NCBI GenBank assembly: GCA_050249835.1
Contig: JBFWPT010000001.1
Coordinates: 1-64,000, forward strand
Length of the DNA: 64,000 nucleotides
Direction of reading: 5' to 3'
Origin: Miltoncostaea sp050249835
Lineage (GTDB): Bacteria; Actinomycetota; Thermoleophilia; Miltoncostaeales; Miltoncostaeaceae
Position numbers and translations under genes: made by a program
Part shown: positions 51,777 through 60,409 of the stretch, one piece after another
Layout: the number at the start of each line of letters is the position of its first letter
Position numbering within the stretch: position 1 is the first letter of the stretch
Notes under the pieces: model-generated
What the model was told of the DNA's origin: nothing
Databases searched by the model: none
What the model saw: only the letters and a program-made list of their open reading frames with translations

Positions 51777-54151
51777 CGACGAACGCGGTGCTGAGCGACG
51801 ACGAGGTCCGCCGGATCGACGCCTGGTGGCGGGCGGCCAACTACCTGTCGGTCGGGCAGATCTACCTCCTGGCGAACCCGCTCCTGCGCGAGCCGCTGAC
51901 GCTCGACCACGTCAAGCCCCGGCTGCTGGGCCACTGGGGCACGAGCCCCGGGCTGTCCTTCGTCTACGCCCACATGAACCGGGCGATCGGCGCGCACGAC
52001 CTCGACGCCATGTACGTCATCGGCCCCGGCCACGGCGGGCCGGCGATCGTGGCGGCGTCGTGGCTGGAGGGGACCTACACCGAGACCTACCCCCACATCG
52101 GGCGCGACGGGGAGGGCATGGGGCGGCTGTTCCGCCAGTTCTCGTTCCCCGGCGGCATCCCGAGCCACGTCGCCCCCGAGACGCCCGGCTCGATCCACGA
52201 GGGCGGCGAGCTGGGCTACGCCCTCTCCCACGCGTACGGCGCCGCCTTCGACAACCCGGACCTGCTCGTCTGCTGCGTCGTGGGCGACGGAGAGGCCGAG
52301 ACCGGGCCGCTCGCCGGCTCCTGGCAGTCGACCCGGTTCGTGGATCCGGTCCACGACGGGGCCGTGCTGCCGATCCTGCACCTCAACGGCTACAAGATCG
52401 CCAACCCGACGGTGCTCGCGCGCATCCCCTCCGACCAGCTCGTCTCGCTGATGCGCGGCTTCGGCCACCACCCGATCCTGGTGGAGGGCGACGACCCGGC
52501 CGTGATGCACCAGGTGATGGCGGCCGCGCTGGACGAGGCCGTCGCGCGCATCCGCGCCATCCAGCGCGCCGCGCGCGAGGAGGGCGCGACCGGCCCGTGG
52601 GAGTGGCCCATGATCGTGCTGCGCACCCCCAAGGGCTGGACGGGGCCGAAGGAGGTCGACGGCAAGCCCACCGAGGGCTCGTTCCGCTCCCACCAGGTCC
52701 CGCTGGCGGCCCTCGCGACCGAGCCGTCGCACCTGGCGCAGCTCGACGAGTGGATGCGCTCCTACCGGCCCGAGGAGCTCTTCGACGAGGACGGCGCGCC
52801 GGTGCCGGAGATCCGCGACCTGCACCCGGGCGGCGCGCGCCGCATGAGCGGGACCCCGCACGCCAACGGCGGGCTGCTGCGCCGCCCCCTCCCGGTGCCG
52901 GACTTCCGCGACTACGCCGTCGAGGTGCCCGCGCCGGGGGCCGTGGACGCCGAGGCGACCCGCGTGCTGGGGACGCTGCTCCGCGACGTGATGGCGGCGA
53001 CGGCGGACCGCCGGGACTTCCGCCTGTTCGGCCCGGACGAGACGGCGTCCAACCGGCTGTCGGCCGTGTTCGAGCAGACGGAGCGGACCTGGCAGACCGA
53101 GCTGCTGCCCACCGACGACCACCTGTCGCGCGACGGCCGGGTGATGGAGGTCCTCTCCGAGCACCTCTGCCAGGGCTGGCTGGAGGGCTACCTGCTCACC
53201 GGCCGCCACGGCTTCATGAGCTGCTACGAGGCGTTCATCCACATCGTGGACTCGATGTTCAACCAGCACGCCAAGTGGCTGAAGGTGACCCGGGGGATCC
53301 CGTGGCGGCGGCCGATCTCCTCCCTCACGTACCTGCTCACCTCGCACGTGTGGAGGCAGGACCACAACGGCTTCTCGCACCAGGACCCGGGCTTCATCGA
53401 CCACGTCGTCAACAAGAAGGCGGAGATCGTCCGCGTGTACCTGCCGCCGGACGCGAACACCCTGTTGTCGGTGGCCGACCACTGCCTGCGGTCGGAGGAC
53501 TACGTCAACGTGATCGTGGCCGGCAAGCAGCCCGCGCCCCAGTGGCTCACGATGGACGAGGCGGTGATGCACTGCACCCGCGGCATCGGCATCTGGGAGT
53601 GGGCGGGCACCGACGACGGGGGCGTGCCGGACGTCGTGCTGGCCTGCGCGGGCGACGTGCCGGCGCTCGAGACGGTGGCCGCCGCGGCGCTGCTGCGCGA
53701 GCACCTGCCGGAGCTGCGCGTGCGCGTGGTGAACGTCGTGGACCTGATGCGCCTGCAGAGCGAGGGGGAGCACCCCCACGGCATGCCCGACGCGGAGTTC
53801 GACGCCCTGTTCACGGCCGACCGGCCGGTGATCTTCGCGTACCACGGGTACCCGTGGCTCATCCACCGGCTCACCTACCGGCGGGCCAACCACGCCAACC
53901 TGCACGTTCGGGGATATAAGGAGGAGGGCACCACCACCACGCCCTTCGACATGGTGATGCTCAACGACCTCGACCGGTTCCACCTCGTGATCGACGTGAT
54001 CGACCGCGTGCCCTTCCTGGGCGAGCAGGCTGCCGGCCTGCGGCAGCGGATGGTCGACACGCGCCTGACCATGCGCGAGCACACGCGGCGCCACGGCGAG
54101 GACCACCCGGACGTGTCCGGGTGGCGCTGGTCGCCGACCCCGGGGGGATGA
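51773..54151 (+). CDS. xfp: Xylulose-5-phosphate/fructose-6-phosphate phosphoketolase
   Basis: 792 residues from ATG 51773. Conserved regions: RAANYLSVGQIYLLANPLLR, HWGTSPGLSFVYAHMNRAI, GPGHGGPAIVA, SFPGGIPSHVAPETPGSIHEGGELGY (split by function: SHxxPETPGSIHEGGELG), GDGEAETGPLA for thiamine diphosphate, and the C-terminal FAYHGYPWLIHRL. It cleaves xylulose 5-phosphate (or fructose 6-phosphate) to acetyl phosphate and a triose or tetrose phosphate. With AckA upstream and Zwf at 41 kb this gives a phosphoketolase shunt yielding acetate and ATP. No phosphotransacetylase is next to it. Confidence 0.95.
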   Translation: MTTNAVLSDDEVRRIDAWWRAANYLSVGQIYLLANPLLREPLTLDHVKPRLLGHWGTSPGLSFVYAHMNRAIGAHDLDAMYVIGPGHGGPAIVAASWLEGTYTETYPHIGRDGEGMGRLFRQFSFPGGIPSHVAPETPGSIHEGGELGYALSHAYGAAFDNPDLLVCCVVGDGEAETGPLAGSWQSTRFVDPVHDGAVLPILHLNGYKIANPTVLARIPSDQLVSLMRGFGHHPILVEGDDPAVMHQVMAAALDEAVARIRAIQRAAREEGATGPWEWPMIVLRTPKGWTGPKEVDGKPTEGSFRSHQVPLAALATEPSHLAQLDEWMRSYRPEELFDEDGAPVPEIRDLHPGGARRMSGTPHANGGLLRRPLPVPDFRDYAVEVPAPGAVDAEATRVLGTLLRDVMAATADRRDFRLFGPDETASNRLSAVFEQTERTWQTELLPTDDHLSRDGRVMEVLSEHLCQGWLEGYLLTGRHGFMSCYEAFIHIVDSMFNQHAKWLKVTRGIPWRRPISSLTYLLTSHVWRQDHNGFSHQDPGFIDHVVNKKAEIVRVYLPPDANTLLSVADHCLRSEDYVNVIVAGKQPAPQWLTMDEAVMHCTRGIGIWEWAGTDDGGVPDVVLACAGDVPALETVAAAALLREHLPELRVRVVNVVDLMRLQSEGEHPHGMPDAEFDALFTADRPVIFAYHGYPWLIHRLTYRRANHANLHVRGYKEEGTTTTPFDMVMLNDLDRFHLVIDVIDRVPFLGEQAAGLRQRMVDTRLTMREHTRRHGEDHPDVSGWRWSPTPGG

Positions 54152-55104
54152 GGCCGCCGCGCGTCCTCGTGCGGCTCCCCTACCGGGAGCCGCTGGCCGC
54201 CGGGTCCCTGGTCCGGGCGCTGCGGGCCCACCTCGTCCCCGGGCTGGAGCGCCTCGACGACGACGGGGCGCTCACCCGCGTGGTGCGCGCCCCCGGCGGG
54301 CCGGCGATCGTGCGGGTGGAGCCGCGGCCTGGCACGGGGGAGATGCGCGCGGAGCTGCGGCCGTCCCACCCGGCCGACGTCGCGCACCTGCTCCTGTCGC
54401 TGCGCCGCTCGCTCGACCTGGACCACGACCCGGCGGAGGCCGACGCGGCCCTCGCGCGGGACCCCCTCCTCGCGCCGCTCGTCGCCGCCCGGCCGGGCCT
54501 GCGGGTGCCGGGCGGCGGCGACGGCTTCGAGGCGGCCGTCCTGGTGGTGCTGGGGCAGCAGGTCTCGGTGGCCGCGGCGCGCACGTTCGCCGGCCGGCTG
54601 GTGACCGCCTACGGGACGCCGGCGGGCGACGGCCTGAGCGCGTTCCCCACGGCCCACGACCTCGCCTTCGCCCATCCCGGGGACCTGCGCGCGGCGGTCG
54701 GCCTGACCGGGGCGAGGGCGGGAACCCTGCACTCCCTGGCCCGCGCGGTGGCCGACGGTCTCGTGCTGGACGCCTCGGCCGATCCGGCCCGGACGCGGGA
54801 GGACCTCCTGGCCCTGCCCGGGATCGGGCCGTGGACGGCCGAGCTCATCGCGCTCCGCGCCCTCGGCGACCGCGACGCGTTGCCCTCCGCCGACCTGGTG
54901 CTCCGCCGCGCCCTCGGGGGCGTCGGGCCGGCCGAGGCGGAGCGGCGCGCCGAGCCGTGGCGGCCGTTCCGCGCCTACGCGCTCATGCACCTCTGGACCC
55001 ACGTCGCGTTCGAGCCGCCCCCCGCCTCACGGAACGGGGCGCCCGGTCGTGTGGACGGTGGGCGCCCGATGGCGTCCGCACACGACGGGAGGATGCCCCG
55101 ATGA
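54148..55104 (+). CDS. alkA: DNA-3-methyladenine glycosylase, AlkA type
   Basis: 318 residues from ATG 54148, overlapping the phosphoketolase stop by ATGA. An N-terminal AlkA_N-like beta domain (~1-95) precedes the HhH-GPD domain: VLVVLGQQVSVAAARTFAGRL near residue 135, the helix-hairpin-helix LLALPGIGPWTAELIALRAL near 225-245, and the catalytic Asp in DALPSADLVLRRAL near 250. Removes alkylated bases from DNA. There is no Ada-type methyltransferase fusion, but Ogt follows directly. Its tail after ~300 is low-complexity. Confidence 0.88.
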   Translation: MRPPRVLVRLPYREPLAAGSLVRALRAHLVPGLERLDDDGALTRVVRAPGGPAIVRVEPRPGTGEMRAELRPSHPADVAHLLLSLRRSLDLDHDPAEADAALARDPLLAPLVAARPGLRVPGGGDGFEAAVLVVLGQQVSVAAARTFAGRLVTAYGTPAGDGLSAFPTAHDLAFAHPGDLRAAVGLTGARAGTLHSLARAVADGLVLDASADPARTREDLLALPGIGPWTAELIALRALGDRDALPSADLVLRRALGGVGPAEAERRAEPWRPFRAYALMHLWTHVAFEPPPASRNGAPGRVDGGRPMASAHDGRMPR

Positions 55105-55634
55105 TCGCGCGCGACGGCTGGACGACGGTGGACGGGCCCCTCGGCCCGGTGACCCTGGTGGGCGGGCCGGACGGCCTGCGGGCGGTGCGGTTCGACGGCG
55201 CCGGCGCGCACGGGGCCGCCCCGCCGCCCGACCCCCGCGACCGGGACGACGCGGGCCTCGCCCCGGCCGCCGATCAATTGATCGCGTACCTGAGCGGCGA
55301 TCGTCGCGGCTTCGACCTGCCGCTCGAGCTGCGCGGGACGCCCTTCGACCTCCGGGTGTGGGACGAGCTGCGGCGGCTGCCGTACGGGACGACGACGACC
55401 TACACCGACCTCGCGGCCGCGGTGGGCCGCCCGGACGTGGTGCGCGCCGTGGCCGGCGCCGTCGCGCGGACCCCGACGCCCATCGTCGTCCCCTGCCACC
55501 GGGTGATCGGGCGCGACGGCTCCCTGCGCGGCTACGTCGGGGGGCTGGAGCGCAAGGCCGCCCTGCTCGGCCTGGAGCGCCGGGTCGCGGGGGCGGGGAC
55601 GCCGTCGCCGGCCCAGCTCGGCCTGGCGGTGTGA
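55101..55634 (+). CDS. ogt: Methylated-DNA--protein-cysteine methyltransferase
   Basis: 177 residues from ATG 55101, coupled to alkA by ATGA. The C-terminal DNA-binding/active-site domain has GTPFDLRVWDELRRLPYGTT, YTDLAAAVGRPDVVRAVAGAV and the acceptor C132 in IVVPCHRVIGRDGSLRGYVGG. Transfers methyl groups from O6-methylguanine to itself in a one-time reaction. Together with AlkA it gives an alkylation-repair pair inside a metabolic operon. Confidence 0.92.
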   Translation: MIARDGWTTVDGPLGPVTLVGGPDGLRAVRFDGAGAHGAAPPPDPRDRDDAGLAPAADQLIAYLSGDRRGFDLPLELRGTPFDLRVWDELRRLPYGTTTTYTDLAAAVGRPDVVRAVAGAVARTPTPIVVPCHRVIGRDGSLRGYVGGLERKAALLGLERRVAGAGTPSPAQLGLAV

Positions 55635-56068
55635 GGGTCCGGCCGCTCGCCGCCATCGCCGCGGCCGCCGCCCTGCTCGCGGCGGCGCCCGCCGCCCTCG
55701 CCCACACCGACGTGGCCGCCACCTCCCCGCGGCAGGGCGCGACCGTCCCCGTCGCCCCGGCCCGGGTGGTCGTCACCTACGGCGACGTCCTCGGCTCCGC
55801 GACCACCGCGACGGTCACGGTCGCCGGCCGCGACGTCGCCGGCCCTCCCCGGCTCGACCCCCGCGACGCCCGGCGCCTCATCGTGCCCCTCCGCAGCCGC
55901 CCCGCCGGGGGGTACGTCGTCCGCTGGGAGGTGGTCGGCGCCGACGGCCATGCCCTCCCCGGGGCCCTCTCCTTCACCGCCCGCGCCGACGTGTCGGCGG
56001 CCCCCCTCCACCGGGTCGGCACCGCCCTCATCGCCACCGCCGCCACCCTCCGCCGGGCCGCCGCCTAG
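55631..56068 (+). CDS. CopC-domain exported protein
   Basis: 145 residues from GTG 55631, overlapping ogt by GTGA. A signal peptide (PLAAIAAAAALLAAAPAALAH) is cleaved so that mature His is at or near the N-terminus (AHTDVAATSPRQGATVP), as in CopC copper-binding proteins. The Ig-like fold motifs PARVVVTYGD, GGYVVRWEVVGADGHALPGALSF are clear. CopC proteins bind Cu(II) outside the membrane through the N-terminal His. There is no CopD membrane domain; the C-terminus ends in a short Arg/Ala-rich tail. Confidence 0.8.
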   Translation: MRVRPLAAIAAAAALLAAAPAALAHTDVAATSPRQGATVPVAPARVVVTYGDVLGSATTATVTVAGRDVAGPPRLDPRDARRLIVPLRSRPAGGYVVRWEVVGADGHALPGALSFTARADVSAAPLHRVGTALIATAATLRRAAA

Positions 56069-56129
56069 CCGGGAGCGGGCCGCGCCCCCGGCGGCCGGGC
56101 GGGCGCCGGACGGCCCCGCGCGCGAGCGG

Positions 56130-56240
56130 GGAAATTCGGTCGATCGGACCCCCGCCGATCAAGTGATCGCAGACGCCGAAAGGCCTGCAAATCGGCCCCG
56201 GTTGGCGCGGGTCGCCGGCGCCCCTCGTCCACTCCACGAG
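56130..56240 (+). ncRNA. Candidate structured RNA leader (class unknown)
   Basis: Between copC and tetR there are several adjacent stems: GATCGG/CCGATC around 56152-56171, and GCAG-AC-GCC with GAAA tetraloop pairing GGC-CTGC at about 56169-56189, then TGCAAATCGG. Compact stems with a GNRA loop and unpaired A-rich links look more like a folded leader than random sequence. I cannot match it to a named riboswitch. It could equally be a terminator cluster for the copC transcript. Confidence 0.25.
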
Positions 56241-56292
56241 TTGCCACGAGTCCCTCGGTCGGGGGATTGACGGGCTCTCCCACGCCAGTGGA

Positions 56293-56310
56293 TAGTTGAC
56301 CGGTCGTCTA
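56293..56310. promoter_or_regulatory. Likely TetR operator
   Basis: TAGTTGACCGGTCGTCTA, an 18-bp dyad with arms TAG..GACC/GGTC..CTA and two mismatched positions. It contains TTGACC, a possible -35 box, and ends 19 bases before the tetR start. Fits an autoregulatory operator controlling the tetR-efflux pair. Confidence 0.55.
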
Positions 56311-56328
56311 GTAAGGAGCACGACACCA

Positions 56329-56970
56329 GTGGGACGCACGAGCGATGCGCGCGAGCGACTGATCGAGGCGGCCGGGGACCTCTGGCACCGCCGGAGCTAC
56401 ACGGACGTCGGCGTCGGCGAGATCTGCGCCGCCGCCGGGGTGCAGAAGGGCAGCTTCTACCACTTCTTCCCCTCCAAGCAGGACCTCGCGCTCGCCGTCA
56501 TCGACGACCGCTGGGAGCACGGCGACCGCGGCCGGATCGACGCGCTGATGACGTGCGAGCTGCCGCCGCTGGAGCGCCTGCGGGCCATGCTCGAGCAGGG
56601 CCTCCAGGAGCAGTACGACCTGAAGGCCGCGACCGGCGCGTGCGGGTGCGCGTTCGGAAGCCTCGCGGTCGAGATGTCCGGCGTCGACCCGGTGCTGCGG
56701 GAGCGTCTCGAGCACCTGTTCGGCGACTGGGCCGGGCTCATCCGCATCGCGCTGGACGACGCCGTCGCCGCGGGCGACATCGCGCCGATCGACACGGCGC
56801 AGGCCGCACGGGCGGTCCTCACCTACATCGAGGGCCTGTCCGTGATGGTCCGCACCACGCACGACCCGGACCCGGTCGCGGACCTCGTGCCGCTGGCCTT
56901 CCGGCTGATCGGCGCCGAGCCACCCACACTGACCCCGCCCCAGCAGGCGGGAGAGAGGACCACGACATGA
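56329..56970 (+). CDS. TetR-family transcription regulator
   Basis: 213 residues from GTG 56329, with AAGGAG ten bases upstream. The N-terminal HTH (RERLIEAAGDLWHRRSYTDV, GEICAAAGVQKGSFYHFFPSK) is canonical. The ligand domain resembles the TetR_C_33/AcrR-like group (LEQGLQEQYDLKAATGACGC). Two Cys near residue 105 could sense electrophiles, though this is speculation. It overlaps the efflux gene by ATGA (56967-56970) and probably represses both from the palindrome at 56293. Confidence 0.9.
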   Translation: MGRTSDARERLIEAAGDLWHRRSYTDVGVGEICAAAGVQKGSFYHFFPSKQDLALAVIDDRWEHGDRGRIDALMTCELPPLERLRAMLEQGLQEQYDLKAATGACGCAFGSLAVEMSGVDPVLRERLEHLFGDWAGLIRIALDDAVAAGDIAPIDTAQAARAVLTYIEGLSVMVRTTHDPDPVADLVPLAFRLIGAEPPTLTPPQQAGERTTT

Positions 56971-58442
56971 CCACCACCGCATCGACCACCACGACCGACG
57001 CCCACGACCGCCGCCGCTGGTACGGCCTCGTCGCCCTCTGCGCGGCGTTCTTCATGGTCATCCTGGACGTCGCGATCGTGAACGTCGCTCTACCCACCAT
57101 CCAGACCGACCTCGACTTCTCGCCACGCAACCTCCAGTGGGTCGTGAGCGCCTACGCGCTCACGTTCGGCGGCCTGCTGCTGCTCGGAGGGCGCATCGTC
57201 GACCTCGTCGGGCGCCGCCGCGTCTTCGTGATCGGCGTCGTCCTCTTCGCCGCCGCGTCGCTCGTCGCCGGCCTGGCGACGACCGAGGTCACCCTGATCA
57301 GCGCCCGCGCCGCGCAGGGCATCGGCGCTGCGCTGATGACCCCCGCCGCGCTGTCGATCCTGATGACCACCTTCGCGGAGGGCCGCGAGCGGAACACCGC
57401 CCTCGGCATCTGGGGCGCCGTCGGCGCGTCGGGCGGCACCGTCGGCGTGCTGCTCGGCGGCGTCTTCACCGACACGATCGGGTGGGAGTGGATCTTCCTC
57501 CTGAACGTGCCGGTCGGGCTCGCCGTGATCGCGGTGACCCCGTTCCTGCTCCGCGAGAGCCGGGCCGACACGGGCCACCGGCGGTTCGACATCGCCGGCG
57601 GCGTGACCGTCACCGCCTCGCTCGCGCTGCTCGTCTACGCGCTCGTCGAGGCGTCGGCGGAGGGCTGGGCCTCGGCGACCACCATCGGCCGCCTGGCCGG
57701 CGCCGCCGCCCTGATGGCGCTCTTCGCCGTCATCGAGATGCGCTCGAAGGCGCCGATCCTGCCGTTCTCGATCTTCCGCATCCGCGCGGTCACCGGCTCG
57801 AACGTCGCCGGCTTCGCGCTCGGCGGCGCGATGTTCGGGATGTTCTTCATCATGACCCTCTACATGCAGCAGGTGGCCGCGTACTCGCCGCTCGAGACCG
57901 GGCTGGCGTACCTGGCGACCTCGCTCGCCGCGCTGATCTCGTCGGTCGGCGGGTCGGTCGTCGTCACCCGCATCGGCCCCCGGCTCCCGATGGTCGTCGG
58001 CCTGCTGGTCTTCGCCGGCGGCGTGCTGCTGCTGGCGCAGGTGCCGGTCGGCGGCGAGTACGTCTCCGACCTGATGCCGGGCTTCCTGCTCGCGGGCTTC
58101 GGCCTGGGCCTCGCGTTCGTCGCCTTCTCGATCGGGGCGCTGGAGGGCGTGCCGGCGCGCGACGCCGGCCTCGCGTCGGGGCTGTCGAACACCACGCAGC
58201 AGATCGGCGGGGCGCTCGGCACGGCCGTCATGTCCACCCTCGCGATCACCCGGACCGACGACCTCCTGGCCACGGGCACGGTCCCGGCGGAGGCGCTCAC
58301 CGAGGGGTTCCAGCTCGCGCTCTACGCCTCGGTCGCGCTCGCCGTGGCCGGCGCGCTCGCGGTGCTGGCGCTGGTCCGCACCGGCCGGCCCCAGGAGGCG
58401 GAGGCCTCCCCGGAGGCCGCCCCCGAGGCGACCCCCGCCTGA
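56967..58442 (+). CDS. MFS multidrug efflux transporter, DHA2 (EmrB/QacA) family
   Basis: 491 residues from ATG 56967 with 14 membrane helices. LDVAIVNVALPTIQTDL (motif D1), GGRIVDLVGRRRVFV (motif A) and AAQGIGAALMTPAALSI (motif B region), then GASGGTVGVLLGG (motif C) mark a proton-coupled drug exporter. Thr-rich N-terminus and Glu/Ala/Pro-rich tail. Expressed with its TetR regulator; a strong terminator follows. Confidence 0.92.
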   Translation: MTTTASTTTTDAHDRRRWYGLVALCAAFFMVILDVAIVNVALPTIQTDLDFSPRNLQWVVSAYALTFGGLLLLGGRIVDLVGRRRVFVIGVVLFAAASLVAGLATTEVTLISARAAQGIGAALMTPAALSILMTTFAEGRERNTALGIWGAVGASGGTVGVLLGGVFTDTIGWEWIFLLNVPVGLAVIAVTPFLLRESRADTGHRRFDIAGGVTVTASLALLVYALVEASAEGWASATTIGRLAGAAALMALFAVIEMRSKAPILPFSIFRIRAVTGSNVAGFALGGAMFGMFFIMTLYMQQVAAYSPLETGLAYLATSLAALISSVGGSVVVTRIGPRLPMVVGLLVFAGGVLLLAQVPVGGEYVSDLMPGFLLAGFGLGLAFVAFSIGALEGVPARDAGLASGLSNTTQQIGGALGTAVMSTLAITRTDDLLATGTVPAEALTEGFQLALYASVALAVAGALAVLALVRTGRPQEAEASPEAAPEATPA

Positions 58443-58450
58443 GCTCCACC

Positions 58451-58489
58451 CTGCCGCCGCGGCCCCGCAGGACCGGGCCGCGGCGGCAG
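58451..58489 (+). terminator. Terminator hairpin after the efflux gene
   Basis: CTGCCGCCGCGGCCC/GGGCCGCGGCGGCAG forms a 15-bp perfect stem with a 9-base loop, nine bases after the stop. It is the strongest hairpin in the window; no T tract. Confidence 0.75.
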
Positions 58490-58531
58490 CACGGATGGCG
58501 CCGGGGCGTCCCGCCGTGATCGGATGGTCAG

Positions 58532-59410
58532 GTGATTGCGGATTCTGGACAGACCGCTCTCGCCGATCCGAACGCCAACCGGCTGAAGACCTACCGGTAC
58601 CTGCGGGTCGGGATGGTCCTGCTGATGGTCATGCTGGCCGTCTCGATCCTGGTGGACCGGGCGAGCGGTCCGGCGGGCCAGTTCCAGACGTCCATCAGCG
58701 ACTACTACTACACCCCGGTGCAGTCGGTGCTGGTGGGCAGCCTCGTCGCGGTGGGGGCGTGCCTCATCATCGTGCGCGCCGAGCGGGACGTGGAGGACAT
58801 CTTCCTGAACCTCGCCGGCATGTTCGCCCCGCTCGTGGCGTTCGTGCCCATCGACCGCGACGGGGTGACGGACGGGGTGCTGTCGAGCGCGTCGGCCGCC
58901 GCCTTCGTCGACAACAACGTGAAGACCATGGTGATCACCGGCGCCGTCGCGATGGTCGTGGCCGTGGCGGTGCTGGTGCGTTCCTGGCCGGACCTCGACG
59001 ACCCCGCCCGGCGCCTGCGGCGGATCCTCGGGCTGGTGGTCGCCGGCGGCATCGTGCTCGGCACCTGGCTCTGGTACGACCTCGCCCCCGACTCGTTCCA
59101 GGGCACCGGCGAGCACGTCGCGGGCGGGCACTTCACCGCGGCGATCGCGCTGTTCGTGTGCATGGGCGTCGTGGTGCTCTGCAACGCCCTGCCGCCGACG
59201 CGGACTCCGTTCCGCGAGATCTACCTCGGGATCGTCATCCTGATGGTCGTGAACGGGATCGTGGGGGTGCTGTTCGCGTTCGGCGCCGGCCCCTTCGACT
59301 GGCGGTACTGGCTGCTGGCGGTCGAGACCGCCGGCATCCTCCTGTTCGTGATCTTCTGGCTCGTCCAGACGGTCGAGATGGGACGGGTCCGGGGGAGCGG
59401 TCCGGTGTAG
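58532..59410 (+). CDS. Polytopic membrane protein of unknown function
   Basis: 292 residues from GTG 58532 with seven predicted membrane helices. A conserved-looking extracellular/periplasmic segment SISDYYYTPVQSVLVGSLVA follows helix 1, with DRDGVTDGVLSS and FVDNNVKTM between helices 3 and 4. I recall similar SIS-YYYTP proteins only as hypothetical membrane proteins. GEHVAGGHFTAAIALF has His residues that could bind metal. No operon partner; the flanking hairpin separates it from the efflux gene. Confidence 0.7.
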   Translation: MIADSGQTALADPNANRLKTYRYLRVGMVLLMVMLAVSILVDRASGPAGQFQTSISDYYYTPVQSVLVGSLVAVGACLIIVRAERDVEDIFLNLAGMFAPLVAFVPIDRDGVTDGVLSSASAAAFVDNNVKTMVITGAVAMVVAVAVLVRSWPDLDDPARRLRRILGLVVAGGIVLGTWLWYDLAPDSFQGTGEHVAGGHFTAAIALFVCMGVVVLCNALPPTRTPFREIYLGIVILMVVNGIVGVLFAFGAGPFDWRYWLLAVETAGILLFVIFWLVQTVEMGRVRGSGPV

Positions 59411-59539
59411 GCCCCGGCCGGGCGCCGGGCGGGGGGTGCGCCGGCGACCCGGTCCGGGGGATGATCGGGCTGCCGCTGAGGGGACCCGGACCCGGCGCGC
59501 GGCGGCCCGTGCCCGAACCCCCGTCCAGGAGCGTCCCCC

Positions 59540-60409
59540 ATGCCCCCTGTCCCCGTCGTCAGCGACCACGAGGCGGAGCAGGTCGCCGCCGCCAACGCGA
59601 GCGGCCGCCGGCCGGTCGTGTTCATCCACGGCCTCTGGCTCCTGGCCTCGTCCTGGGACCGCTGGGCGGAGGTCTTCGCCGAGGCGGGGTACGCCCCCGT
59701 CACCGCCGACTGGCCCGGCGACCCGGCGACGGTGGACGAGGCGAACGCCCACCCGGAGCTCCTCGCGGGCGTCGGGGTCGGCGACGTGGCCGACCACGTG
59801 GCGGCGGTCATCGGGACACTCGACGCCACGCCGGCCGTCGTCGGCCACTCCTTCGGCGGCCTTCTGACCCAGATCGTCGCCGGGCGCGGCCTGTCGGCGG
59901 CGTCGGTGGCCATCGACCCGGCTCCGTTCCGCGGCGTGCTGCCGCTGCCGATCTCCGCGCTGAAGTCGTCGTCGCCGGTGCTCGGCAACCCCCTCAACCG
60001 CTCCAAGGCCGTGCCGCTCACCTTCGAGCAGTTCCGCTACGGCTTCGCGAACGCCCTCGGTGAGGACGAGGCCCGCGCGCTCCACGAGGAGTTCGCCGTC
60101 CCCGCCGCCGGCAAGCCGTTGTTCCAGGCCGCGGCCGCCAACCTCAACCCCTGGACCGAGGCGAAGGTCGACGTGGACAACCCGGATCGCGGGCCGCTGC
60201 TCGTCGTCTCCGGCGAGCGCGACCACACGGTCCCGCACGCCGTCGCCCACGCCTCCTACACGCGCTACCGCGACAACCCGGGCGTCACCGAGTTCGTGGA
60301 GATGGCCGGCCGCGGCCACTCGCTCGTCATCGACTCCGGGTGGCGCGAGGTCTGCGACACCGCCCTCGCCTTCGTCCGGCGCTTCGTCCCGTCGCAACGG
60401 GAGGGCTAA
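59540..60409 (+). CDS. Alpha/beta hydrolase
   Basis: 289 residues from ATG 59540. FIHGLWLLASSWDRW carries the oxyanion-hole region, GHSFGGLLTQ the nucleophile Ser (near residue 104), VSGERDHTVPHAV the acid Asp and GRGHSLVID the catalytic His. No signal peptide. The cap-domain segment (PFRGVLPLPISALKSSSPVL ... FEQFRYGFAN) resembles a common family of putative lipases/esterases. Substrate unknown. Overlaps the convergent importer ATPase gene by 4 bases. Confidence 0.85.
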   Translation: MPPVPVVSDHEAEQVAAANASGRRPVVFIHGLWLLASSWDRWAEVFAEAGYAPVTADWPGDPATVDEANAHPELLAGVGVGDVADHVAAVIGTLDATPAVVGHSFGGLLTQIVAGRGLSAASVAIDPAPFRGVLPLPISALKSSSPVLGNPLNRSKAVPLTFEQFRYGFANALGEDEARALHEEFAVPAAGKPLFQAAAANLNPWTEAKVDVDNPDRGPLLVVSGERDHTVPHAVAHASYTRYRDNPGVTEFVEMAGRGHSLVIDSGWREVCDTALAFVRRFVPSQREG

